Shown here piece after piece: positions 53,500-63,095 of a stretch of 64,000 nucleotides of DNA. The DNA lies in NCBI GenBank assembly GCA_027579435.1, contig JANBPK010000844.1, forward strand, positions 124,001 through 188,000. Direction: 5' to 3'. The notes beneath the pieces are model-generated. The model worked only from the letters and a program-made list of their open reading frames with translations. It searched no databases and was not told the DNA's origin. Positions within the stretch are counted from its first letter, which is position 1. Every line of letters starts with the position of its first letter. This DNA comes from Candolleomyces eurysporus. Lineage: Eukaryota; Basidiomycota; Agaricomycetes; Agaricales; Psathyrellaceae. The position numbers were made by a program, and so were the translations under genes.

Positions 53500-56111
53500 A
53501 TGGACTTTCAAGCGGACTCCTCTGTCGTTGTCAAGGCCGTTCCTTCTGCCATTGCGGCACTGATTCTTTGGGCTGTAGCTCGTCGTTTTGTCTTTCCTCA
53601 TCCCCTCGATAAGGTTCGCGGGCCGCCGAATCCTTCGCTGCTTGCAGGTGAGTCGCCCCGATATCATTTGATTCGAGTCGACACTGATGTCTGGATGCTG
53701 GACGTAGGGCATCTTGGGGAAATTTTCGGCGAGGACTCGACCGAGTTTCATCGAAGTATCTCAAAACGTACGTCTTAAAGTCGACTCGGTTTCAGCGTTT
53801 GCTCATTCGCATGTCTTTAGATGACGGGGTCATGAGGATCTTCGGTCCCCTCAAGGTGAGCAAATATCCATTCAAAAACTCCTTGAACCCCCACGCTCAT
53901 CCATTCCATCCGCTCAGCACCGTGGTCTGCTTATTCAGGATCCCAAGGCATTGCATCATATTTTCGTCAAGGTACGTCGTCTGGCTCACATTGGTGGAAG
54001 TCCTACCCACCGAACAACCACAGGACCAAGATATTTTCGAAGAGATGACCGCCTTTATTGCGTACGTTGAAAGTCCATGAGCCGTACTCATTTCTTTAAT
54101 TTTAATTACTTCCACGTTACACAGGTCAAACAAGGCTGTTTTCGGAGATGGCCTCATCTCGATCTTGGGTCAGTCTTCACCGTGACCTGTCTTTCTAGTG
54201 CGGCCTTTTCAGACTCGAATGAATATTAACAGGCGACCACCATCGAAAGCAAAGGAAGATGATGAACCCTGTGTTCTCGACTGCTCATATTAAATTAATG
54301 AGTAAGTCCTTCTCTTACTCCCCTCCCAATGGTTCCATTAATCCTGGAAACGCATACAGCTTCGCAGTTCTTCGCTATCACGTACAAGGTATGTCGTTTT
54401 CCGAGTGCTTTCCTCGGCCTTCCCGCTGTCACATTGAGCGCTGATGGGTTAATGTATTCCAGCTGCGCGATGTCTTCATTGAGAAGACCGCGGAGGGTCC
54501 GCAGGAGGTATGTTCTGTCCATACTCTACACTCACGGTGACTTTCACTGACCCTGATCCCAGATCGATTTCATGAGATGGGCGACCCGAGTGTCCTTGGA
54601 GATCATCGCACAGAGCGGGTTTGGCACTTCCTGGGATCCAATAACCCAAGACGCAGAAGAGCATCCGTTCACTTCTTCAGCCAAGCTTATCGTGTACGTG
54701 CCCTAAATCGCGGTCGCTCGTCTGTTCTGGGTAGCTCATTTCTCTTTTATCGGCTAGCCCCTGGGGGAAAAAGCTGCTGCTGTTCAGGACTTTCGTCATG
54801 CCCCTCATCTACAAGTACAACCTCGGAACCCCGGGTTTGCAAAGGTTCTTGATCGGTCTCTCGCCTTCGAGGCCGCTGAAGGAGTTGAAAAATATTGTGG
54901 ATACTATGCATTACCATTCTTTAAAGTTGGTCAATGAGAAGAAGGAGGCGCTCGCGAAGGGGTCTGGGGAGTTCAAGAATGAGCATAAGGATATCCTCAG
55001 TATTCTCAGTGAGTTCAACCAGCAAATAGGTTTCTTCCTTCGAACGCGTCGTTGACATTTTCTGTAGTGGAAGAGAATGCGAAGGCTTCTGACGAAGACA
55101 GATTGCCGGATAACGAGGTGATTGCGCAGATATCGTGAGCCATGCCTTTTCCTCTACCCTGTGCATATGTTTCTAATTTGGGATGTCTGATAGGACGTTC
55201 ACCTTCGCCGCTATGGACACGAGCTCGAGTGCCCTGTGCCGCATTTTCTGGCTCCTGGCGAGGCATCAAGATGTTCAAGACAAGCTCCGTGCTGAGATCC
55301 GGGAGGCGAAACAGAACTTGAATTTGGAGGAGCCTAATTACGATCAACTGAATGCGCTGCCGTATCTGGACAGCGTTATTCGGGAGACTCTTCGATTGTA
55401 CGTCCTCGTCTATGCTGGCTTGATTTATTGTGTTCTAAGTTTCCACTAGGTATCCACCGGGCCCTGTAATGGGAAGGGAGTGCGTTATTACTATTTCTTC
55501 TTTGTCTCGTGAAGAAGCAAAAGCTGATTCCACTGGAACCGGTTGGCTGACAGATGTCGCAAGGACACCATCCTGCCGCTTTCGAAGCCTATCAAGACGG
55601 TTGACGGAACGTATACGCAGGAGATATTCGTCCCCAAAGACACCATGATTTTCGCATCGCTTCTTGGTTGTAACACGAACCCGGAGCTCTGGGGCGCGGA
55701 TACATACGAGTGGAAACCCGAGCGGTGGTTCTCGCCTGTCCCTGAAAAGGTCGTTGAGGCCCGTATTCCTGGTGTTTATTCCCATTTGTGAGCTTGAACG
55801 CTCTTCGTTTGGTCGGGCGGCGATTGATTTTTTCTAGGATGACCTTCCTTGGCGGTGGCCGTGCTTGCATTGGATTCAAGTTCTCGTTGATGGAAATGAG
55901 TAAGTCGCCGATGTCGAATTGTTTAGCTTCATTCAAATTGCTAACTTGGAATATTTGACCAGAGGTCCTGATGTATGTCCTCGTCGATCAGTTCAAGTTC
56001 ACTCCGGCCAAGCAAGAGATCATTTGGACTATGGGCGGCCTTGTGACCCCGTTGGTCGACCGTAGCAATGTGCAGCCAGAGATGCCCATCACGATCTCTC
56101 GGGCGGACTAA
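53500..56111 (+). CDS. Cytochrome P450, array copy 6 (CYP5150-like family)
   Basis: Start chosen at MDFQADSSVVVKAVP (53500) because copies 1 and 2 begin MDST at the same place; an upstream in-frame ATG at 53482 would add six residues. Anchor helix, then RRFVFPHPLDKVRGPP. Blocks: GHLGEIFGEDSTEF, DGVMRIFGPLK, HRGLLIQDPKAL, NKAVFGDGLISILG, HHRKQRKMMNPVF, DFMRWATRVSLEII, KDILSIL, EENAKASDEDRLP, FAAMDTSSSALCRIF (I-helix), IRETLRL (ExxR), WKPERW, MTFLGGGRACIGFKF (haem). TAA at 56109-56111. 17 exons, all GT-AG. By sequence (RRFVFPHPLDK.RGP, HRS/EFH pattern) it is closest to the minus-strand copies 1 and 2, although it lies at the far right of the array. Confidence 0.9.
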
Positions 56112-57405
56112 AGAACCTGATTCTTGCAATTACACAGACCGTCTTCGCGTACTTTCCGCTCTTTCCGCTCGTTTCTGTACTAGTCTACCCTCTATTTGTA
56201 TGTTTTTGCCTCAATCTGGAATCGGATGCCCCTGGATTGGCCAAGTCCCAAAAGGCTTGTGTGTGGCGCAGAGGGACAACTGTCCGGGCCGGTGTGGGGC
56301 ACCGGCAACTTAGTTTAGGCCGGACATAGACGGAACCATTTCCGGTGTTGGAGCTTGTTCTCTTCCCCGACCCTCACCCATGCCCTCGTCGTCGCGTCGA
56401 GTTCTTTGTCTTCAATCAAAGTACAAACCGACGCTACGAATTGAAGGCGACGGTTAGTAGCAGACTCCCGTCGTCATCATAAGCAACGGTCGTCGGGGAC
56501 CGTAGTTCCGCTTGGCCCTGAGGTTTTGTTCATGCAACCGAGCCTCGAGGCAACAGCAAGCCGGACATGCATGCAGGAGGCTGTTTCCAGTCAGTTTCCG
56601 AATGACACGCATTGCCCATAAATACCGTCAAGGGTCAGCCAACCTTTTGGTCATTGTAATTTCTTTCCTTTCAAGCCCGGGAATACCTTGACGTCTGCAT
56701 TTGTGAGTATTATTGTTCTTATTGAATTTTGCCACTCTTGTTCATTGATCAATTACAGAACGCTTCTAGACTTGAAATACATAAGGTCAAATCGGCTCTT
56801 GCAGCTCTCGAAATTTTCTCCCCTCCTCTTCATTCCCGAAGCACCGCACCCCGCAGTGTATCGCTGTCTCGTTAACCCTGGCGGTAACTTCTGTGGCTTG
56901 CTACCCTATCTTACCCACAAATATTCCGTGACGTCAGAAGCACTCAGGAGGAGGGCTATTTCGTTTTGATTGCGCCGCACTGCTGGTACGTCGTGCATTT
57001 CCCTGAGCCACAAGCACCCTCATGACACGACGGCATAGATTCAACCCCACCGCCTGCTGAACAGCTTTCCTGCCGACGACGCTTCCTGGCCAGCAACAAC
57101 GTTTTCCGAGTGCAGCATTCCACCGGGACTTTATTAACATCGACCACCACGATCGGAACCTCGAGGGCATTCGCTGACGATTGCCATCCATTCATCTTGT
57201 TCCTTGCCACACCGTCATTGTCCTCCGGGCATAGCCTCAGGGGCTTCATTTCGCCACGCACTTTTCATTCGTCTAAGCTCCTCTTAGTCAAGAGGACCCC
57301 ACTCGTGGCAAGACCATTTATATAAAGCCTGGCCCCCATTCATACACCTTCACCTCCGACCAACACAACACCCTTTCGCACAGCGACACTCGACACAACA
57401 CACCC
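56112..57405. other. Intergenic region
   Basis: No gene is supported; several short frames but none protein-like. It ends with the promoter of the gene at 57406. Confidence 0.55.
57319..57326 (+). promoter_or_regulatory. TATA box of the gene at 57406
   Basis: TATATAAA, 80-87 bp before the ATG, followed by a CA-rich leader. Confidence 0.55.
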
Positions 57406-58167
57406 ATGACAGAATACGACTACTCACCTGCCGCATGGGAGGCACACATCGCCAAGCAGGCAAGCATCGCACAATGGTCGCAAGAAACAGCCCAACAGAA
57501 ACATGCGTACACAAATCCGTTCAAGCCCTCCGCTGAGGAGACAGCGAGGAAGAATGCGTCCGACTTCTATGGGGGCGGGGAGGCGTACGATGGCCCAGAT
57601 AGGCCTCCAACACCGACCAACCCGGGGCCCATACGGGGCGGGTTCCCCGGATACGTACCTCCAATGGCTTCCGGACAACAGCAGCAGGCTACCGCTGGTG
57701 CTGCTGGGGGTTACCAGACGTGCTACTATGCCGGCAGCGTTCTCGTACCCCGGTGGACAGGGACAACGTGGGTGTACGAAACCTACGCCAACCCCAACCA
57801 GGCGCAGGCTAGTACGGCTGCCAACACTACGACTGGCGCAAAATCCTCTTCGAGCAGTATCAAGAGCGGCAAGTCGAGCTCTAGCAAGAAGTCTAAGCAG
57901 AGGCCGACACCGGTGAAGAGTTACACGTTGCCCCCGTCGTACGTGTATCAACAACAGAACCCGCAGTATTTCCAGATGCCGTTGCCTCCGCAGCCTAATA
58001 GTGGGAATACGACGGCGAGTGGAGGGAGTGGTGGGGCCTACGCTGCGTATGCGTACCCGACGGTTATGGTGGATGGGGCGATGAGGAAGGATTCGGTGAA
58101 ATTGACGAAGAAGAAAAAGCCGAGTGTGGATGCGTCGTCATTCTTCGGCCGGTTAGGAAGGTCATGA
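57406..58167 (+). CDS. Low-complexity hypothetical protein, 253 aa
   Basis: Single exon from MTEYDYSPAAWEAHIAKQ to TGA at 58165-58167. N-terminal 50 residues are helical and charged (QWSQETAQQKHAYTNPF). The middle has Pro/Gly/Gln-rich text and a short ordered strip YQTCYYAGSVLVPRWTGTTW. Then come a Ser/Lys tract (SSSSSIKSGKSSSSKKSKQR), Tyr/Gln/Pro-rich text and the C-terminal VKLTKKKKPSVDASSFFGRLGR. No domain is recognised. A TATA box and clean leader upstream argue for a real gene. The composition suggests an intrinsically disordered, possibly stress- or condensate-related protein; this is inference. Confidence 0.6.
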   Translation: MTEYDYSPAAWEAHIAKQASIAQWSQETAQQKHAYTNPFKPSAEETARKNASDFYGGGEAYDGPDRPPTPTNPGPIRGGFPGYVPPMASGQQQQATAGAAGGYQTCYYAGSVLVPRWTGTTWVYETYANPNQAQASTAANTTTGAKSSSSSIKSGKSSSSKKSKQRPTPVKSYTLPPSYVYQQQNPQYFQMPLPPQPNSGNTTASGGSGGAYAAYAYPTVMVDGAMRKDSVKLTKKKKPSVDASSFFGRLGRS

Positions 58168-59025
58168 TGGACCGATGACTGCCTTACTAGATACCCAGGG
58201 CTATGATGAGGCGGGGTGGGGCGGGGCGGTGGGTCGGGAGGTGTGGCGATGCAAGTCAGCCCTCGACTGGCAGAGCGGGATGTGTGAGAGCAACTCAATC
58301 CAATGCATATGGACTATACACTCGCAATAACTTATGCTTTATGTACATCACTTCTAATACTTCTAATAGACATGTCTCATATGTTTTCTCGACGAATCTT
58401 CTTCAATCCCCCCGTTTTTAGTTCAGCTCGAAGACGCGGCCCTCGTCACTGACACCCTCGCTAAGGCTTGCATTGTTAGATATGTGTGAAGCTGTGATAT
58501 GTTGTCGCCCCAGCTCATGGCAATGTGACTAGACGACCGAAATCTGTAAAAGACGATCGTTCATCTTTTCCCCGAACACCGAACTCACGCTAGCTAATCA
58601 GCTCTCTTTTGATTTTACTCTCGATTGCCTCTCCTGAGCCGACTTCAGGCTCTATTGTCGTACCTATTAGGGTTGGTGCAGCCCTGAAGTGTAGCAGCAG
58701 CAGTCTTGTGTGCCCTCAGCATCTGACGGCCAATATACGCCCTACAGATGACTGCAAAATTGGCCGAGGTTTTTTAGCAGAATATTTCGATACGAGCAAG
58801 TTTAAAGGGCCAAACTGCCACGCCCAAAAACGCCCAGATACGAACGTTATGGAACACAGAGTGTTATAGGAGGGCGAACGTCAATACCTCAATTGGAGCA
58901 CCGTCAGTATCAAGAGAATCGTTAAAAGACCCAAGAAATACATTGACAAATTGGATAAGTAGAAGCTGACAGACTATAGTACATCGTTAAGGTTGATACA
59001 CCAATGACGCTTCGCTAATTCCTCT
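58168..59025. other. Intergenic region with a G-rich tract
   Basis: Convergent 3' flanks of the gene at 57406 and the second Hva1-type gene. G-rich tract at 58211-58240. No gene is supported. Confidence 0.55.
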
Positions 59026-59395
59026 TCAATCGGACAAGCCCAGGATATTGGCCTCGTAGATGGTGGTGAACTTGCCAGTGTTGGAATTCTCGATCTGAAA
59101 GCGATTTAATAAGCCAGTTTGCTATTACAACGTCGGAAGCATGGTCAAATGAAAGCGATCCTCACCTCGTAGCGCGGATTCTCATCGCTGGCCTGGACGT
59201 TCCTGTCCGCTTGCCTTCCCGGCGCAGTCAAAACGCTCCGAACAACCCCGACAGATTCGGGGGTGTTAGAATCGGGCCCTGAAACGAAGAACATGCCAGT
59301 AAGATCCTCTAGTGGACATGGCGATTCAGTCAAGCTCACGTACCACCGATAGGCTTGTACCTGATGGAGTCGCCCTTCTTGAATTGAGGTGCCAT
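59026..59395 (-). CDS. Small Hva1/TUDOR-type protein, copy 2
   Basis: Paralogue of the gene at 32071-32418, about 27 kb away, on the same strand and with identical intron sites. Start MAPQFKKGDSIRYKPIGG (59395); second exon GPDSNTPESVGVV, LTAPGRQADRNVQASDENPR; third exon IENSNTGKFTTIYEANILGLSD, with TGA at 59026. Most differences from copy 1 are conservative (Q/K, T/S, V/I, E/D), which indicates purifying selection on both copies. The extra C-terminal SD replaces KA. It probably has the same role as copy 1 with a separate expression pattern (inference). Confidence 0.75.
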
Positions 59396-59534
59396 TTAGC
59401 GTAGAGGTTTGGGAGAATGAAGAGTTGATTCGTTGAATGGAATGAAGTTACTTGATATGTTGGTTTTATTACAGCGGTAAAAGCAAGGTTTTTATACCGT
59501 GTCTGGGTCCCCATCCGGTGTGGCAGTCGGTGGC

Positions 59535-59945
59535 TTGGATCGTCATCGATGAGCGAATGGAGAGGTCATAGGCGTGTCGAAAACCCCCAAGTGGCGTGAT
59601 ATGACCTCGTCTTTGAGCTGTGTCACAATTAGACGAGTAGTGTTTGAGTAAATTTTACGTGTAAAGTGGTGATTTTCAAATTCAGAGGGCGGAGTTGCCC
59701 TCACGGTACTTCCCGAACACACTCTAGAAGGTTCCAAATGGTCGAACGAAGGGTCACAGTCAGGAAGCCCCCAATTCATGGTGAGAGCGACGCGGTCCAT
59801 GCCATTGGGGATTGATGTGCCTGTGAAGCTGTTGGCGCCCATTTAGCGCCTCCGAGCCGCACCAAACTTAGAAGCTTGTAGCCTCCGTTCAAGTCCTCAG
59901 TCCAACATCAACCCGCGGCTCTGTTTGCGCCCACAGACATTCGGT
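59535..59945 (-). promoter_or_regulatory. Conserved upstream region of Hva1-type copy 2
   Basis: Contains, in the same order as 32558-32945, the blocks TGGATCGTCATCGATGA, GTGTCGAA, ATGACCTCGTCT, TTTTACGTGTAA, GGCGGAGT, TTAGCGCCTC, CACCAAACT and TGCGCCCACA, while intervening sequence has changed. Confidence 0.5.
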
Positions 59946-60377
59946 GACAAAATATCTCGATGTGCTTCCGTGATCCCATGCGCATGCAACCAAAGCTCTG
60001 ATTCAGAGCTCTTTCTCTGCATCTCGTCAGAGGAGTCGCTAGATTTTGCTCGGGAATATCCTTTTTGCCGTCATTGTCTTCTGTGCTCACATCATCTGTA
60101 GCTTTCCAACCGCGGGATTTTGGGGATGTGCAGCTCTGGTAAAATTATGGAGAGTCTAAACATCGCACGACAAAAGGAACGCTGGCTGCCTAGGGCGGTC
60201 CGCGCCAGAGAGTGGTCGAATAGCACGAACAATGATTGGACTACTCACCAAAAGGCCAACATTAGCACCGTGTACCCACACAATAAAAATTCTGTGTCCA
60301 GTACGTACACACACAGAGCAAGTCGGAGGCAGCACTCAATTCTCCATTCTCTGGAATTACTTTTGTGCCTTGGGGGA

Positions 60378-60565
60378 GCAGCCCGGATTCTAGAGCGCCA
60401 GATAAGCCAGCCTAGCCATGCGAGAGCGCTAGATGGCGGACAGGTGTGGTGGGCGTCGAAGAGTTATGAGAATAGGCGCTGGAGGGAGTCCAAGATGCCA
60501 AAGAGACCGCGAGTGCGAGAAAAGGATGTGATGTTTGGTCCCGAAGTAATGACCAAACATCTCTG
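60378..60565 (+). repeat. Dispersed repeat, copy B, ending in a 30-bp palindrome
   Basis: Homologous to 20490-20655. At 60531-60560 it holds a perfect inverted repeat: ATGTTTGGTC, a 10-base loop, GACCAAACAT. In copy A the left arm is damaged (TTTTAATGGTC) but the right arm is kept. Terminal inverted arms like this could be a mobile-element end or a hairpin. Confidence 0.6.
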
Positions 60566-60632
60566 ATTACGGGTATCACTACTCCAATCATTGCCTTGAC
60601 TTCCTAACGCGATTCAGAGACGGGAGGGGTAA

Positions 60633-61070
60633 ACGATTGTGATGTGATTCTTCGTACAAGATCGTAACCGGCTCCGCGCTATCGACAACCATCTCATGTA
60701 CACTCTCCACCATGACCATATATGCCAAGAGAGAACGCCACCGTTATCAGTCACTGAATTGCTCTTGTTCCCTCTGAGTGAGCTGACTTGAGTTTGCACT
60801 AATATTGTATTGCGCCACATGCCGGTGGGTATTGAACGATGGTGATGCATCGATTCTTTGTATGACCTCGTAGCCAGTTGGTCCGATTCCGCCGCGCTCT
60901 CTATTTTAATCTCAGGTATACTTAGAACGAGCGTCTACATTGACATTCTTCACTACGATCACATACTATGTCGAGAGAGAACGCTCATGTTACCAGTCGC
61001 TGAATTGGTCCCTTAGTAACCTCGATCAAACCTGTACTAGCATTTGTATTGCAACGCAGACCATGTCACT
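60633..61070 (+). repeat. Imperfect tandem duplication (two units of about 210 bp)
   Basis: Unit 1 about 60633-60840, unit 2 about 60850-61070. Shared in order: 'gattctt.gta', 'ccg.gctc', 'tacatt..ca/gtacact' region, 'gatcacata/gaccatata', the exact core AGAGAGAACGC, 'ttatcagtc/ttaccagtc' then CTGAATTG, and 'tttgtattgc/ttgtattgc' near each end. Confidence 0.55.
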
Positions 61071-61357
61071 GTTTTGGATCCGTTGTCGACCTTGATCCTT
61101 TCAGATCTGGAGACATTTCGGCAATAATGTCAATAATGGTGAGCTTATTCGACTACGATACATGCCTCAAATTAGGCGTTCTTCTTTTCAACGTCGTCGT
61201 TTGTTCTCTCTTTCTAGGGTAGTACTACAGCGCCTGGTCTGCCTTTATAGAGGAGCACAGGCCCATGGCAGTCCCGTGCCCACTTTTGACCCCCCGTGAT
61301 AGTAGTAATCTTTCAAGTCGACTGTTGAATTCCTTCGTGGTTCTCCTGGTGAAAATC

Positions 61358-63095
61358 ATGAGTGCCACCCAACAAGCCGTCCAAGCGCTGATTGAAGGCT
61401 ACCAAGCAACCCAAATTGTCGTGGTTCGTTCGTTTAGTCTGTGCTATCCTCTTTATTCTGACCTTGCCTCAACCTTCTAGTATTTAGTGAGTTTTATGTG
61501 TTTTTCGGTCGCCGCAGCCAGCTAAGCGCTGTGGATTACGAAACTCCACAACAATATTCTTATAACAGGCCGTCGCTGGCTGCGTTGTCGTGGTGAGAAT
61601 CAATGATTTCGTGCCATATAATCTTGACCATAACATATATATTCCGATCAGGTTGCGGACTACTTGCACACGCTTCCTGACGAGGTATACTTGATCGTTT
61701 TTATACGGAGTTAGAATATCTCACAAGTAATCCTCGCTTTCAGGTTCGACTGATATGGCCAGCTCCATTTAGTCTGCCGAAGGTGCTGTTCTTCATCGTC
61801 CGGTACTACGTGATGGTAGATTGTGCTTTGGTCCTATTGTGTAAGGTCTTCTATCCTCTCTTTGCCGACGCGTGGATATTCTCAAATGCTGATAATACTC
61901 TTTTTGCATGAAGATGGAATCCCGGTAGGCGCTTCTGCGCGCGAATGCAAACAAAGGTTCCTTCAGGCAGCAGGTCGGTACAGTTTTCGTTGGTGGCGCA
62001 ACTCCGGTATGAGGCCTGCTTACTGACTAAGCGCCATTTCAAAAGTGTCCGCGATAGCAGTCATAATTTTTTCAGAAGGCAAGCAAAGATTTCTCAGTCT
62101 TAACAACATTGAGTTGAATGTGTTCTGTCTCCTTCTCTCCGCCGTCTAGCCATATTATTTGTTCGATTGTATGGTTTCTCTGGAGAGGACAAGCGTACGC
62201 TTGTATTTATGGTGATACTTTTTCTTGTCAGTTCGAGCGTTCCGTTTCCCCTTGACACTCGTCAGCTCATAGAGGTCTTCAATAGGCAACCAATGGTGGA
62301 GCGTGTGTCTTCTTGGCAGAATTCTACAGAACCATGATATGTATGTATCCTGACTCCTGTCGTGATGCCAGAGTTGACGCGCCTGCCGATAGACATCGAC
62401 TTTCCGATTCCGACAGTGTGTATGCCGGCCAGCGCAAATCACAAGCTATTTGGAGGGATGTTCGCTCTCTTCCTATCTAGTGTTACTGGTGAGCGTGCTT
62501 CGGCTTAATCTTCCTCGTTGTAGTAATGCTAAGGATGTAAAAAATCTTCGTAGTTGCCATGCTTGGGATGCTATACATCATGTTTCTCAAATATAGGACC
62601 CACAGCAGCTATTTGTTAACGGCTTTCTATCGTGACGGAGCCAGCTACTTTGTGTGCTTGTCGGGTGAGTTCGATATTGCCCTTCTCTGTAAAAGATATA
62701 CTGAGCGCTGCCGCCAGCGTTCGCTATTACAAACGTAATCTTTAATTTTGTATCAGAGGTATGGTCTCCTATTTCATGAGAAGGCCTCGATTGAAACACT
62801 CTGAGCAGCCGGGCTACAAATTCATTCTGTCACAGTATGATCATCTTTATCGCTCTCGTCAGTCCTGATGACTCACTTCAGACATTTGTCTTTCAGGCCT
62901 GAAGCCAGCCTTCATGCCGTACTCTCTACACGGTTATTGCTCCACCTCCGATTCATTGCGGAATGTGAACAGCGCCGAGGTGTGGCTCAAGGAAGCGATG
63001 ATACTTGGGGTAGCACACGGGACGAGTGGTACAACAGCCATGATTATGCAATGGATGCTACTTGGAAGACGGTCTCTGCTATTCAATTCGCTTAG
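61358..63095 (+). CDS. DUF6533-type multipass membrane protein
   Basis: Mushroom-specific integral membrane protein of unknown function. The first exons are tiny: 61358-61423, 61569-61592, 61652-61684, 61744-61840, 61914-62006, 62058-62078, 62150-62226. They give MSATQQAVQALIEGYQATQ, AVAGCVVV, VADYLHTLPDE, VRLIWPAPFSLPKVLFFIV, RYYVMVDCALVLLYG, AVIIFSEA, ILFVRLYGFSGEDKRTLVF. The D-Y-L-x-T-L-x-x-E-V-x-L-I-W signature is the DUF6533 hallmark. Later exons encode CMPASANHKLFGGMFALF, then FYRDGASYFVCLSAFA, PGYKFIL, and the last exon LHAVLSTRLLLHLR ending AIQFA with TAG at 63093-63095. About seven hydrophobic helices are expected. The 62227-62340 part could not be resolved into exons. One intron needs a GC donor (62079-62149) and one would be only 35 nt. 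Confidence 0.75.
62079..62149 (+). other. GC-AG intron in the DUF6533-type gene
   Basis: Exon end TTCAGAAG followed by gcaagc; acceptor gtctag at 62149. It restores FSEAILFVRLYG, the usual SEA-I-L block of the family. No GT donor fits. Confidence 0.65.

Larger units (their letters stand above)
59396..61357. other. Repeat-rich intergenic region
   Basis: From left to right: conserved upstream blocks of the Hva1-type gene (59535-59945), copy B of the dispersed repeat (60378-60565), and two imperfect tandem units (60633-61070). Nothing else is recognisable; the last 150 bases precede the membrane-protein gene at 61358. Confidence 0.6.

Noticed and set aside
10388..56111. Idea that the P450 array is a secondary-metabolite biosynthetic cluster
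   Set aside because: No polyketide, non-ribosomal peptide or terpene synthase, no transporter and no pathway regulator lies with it; it reads as amplification of one P450 family.
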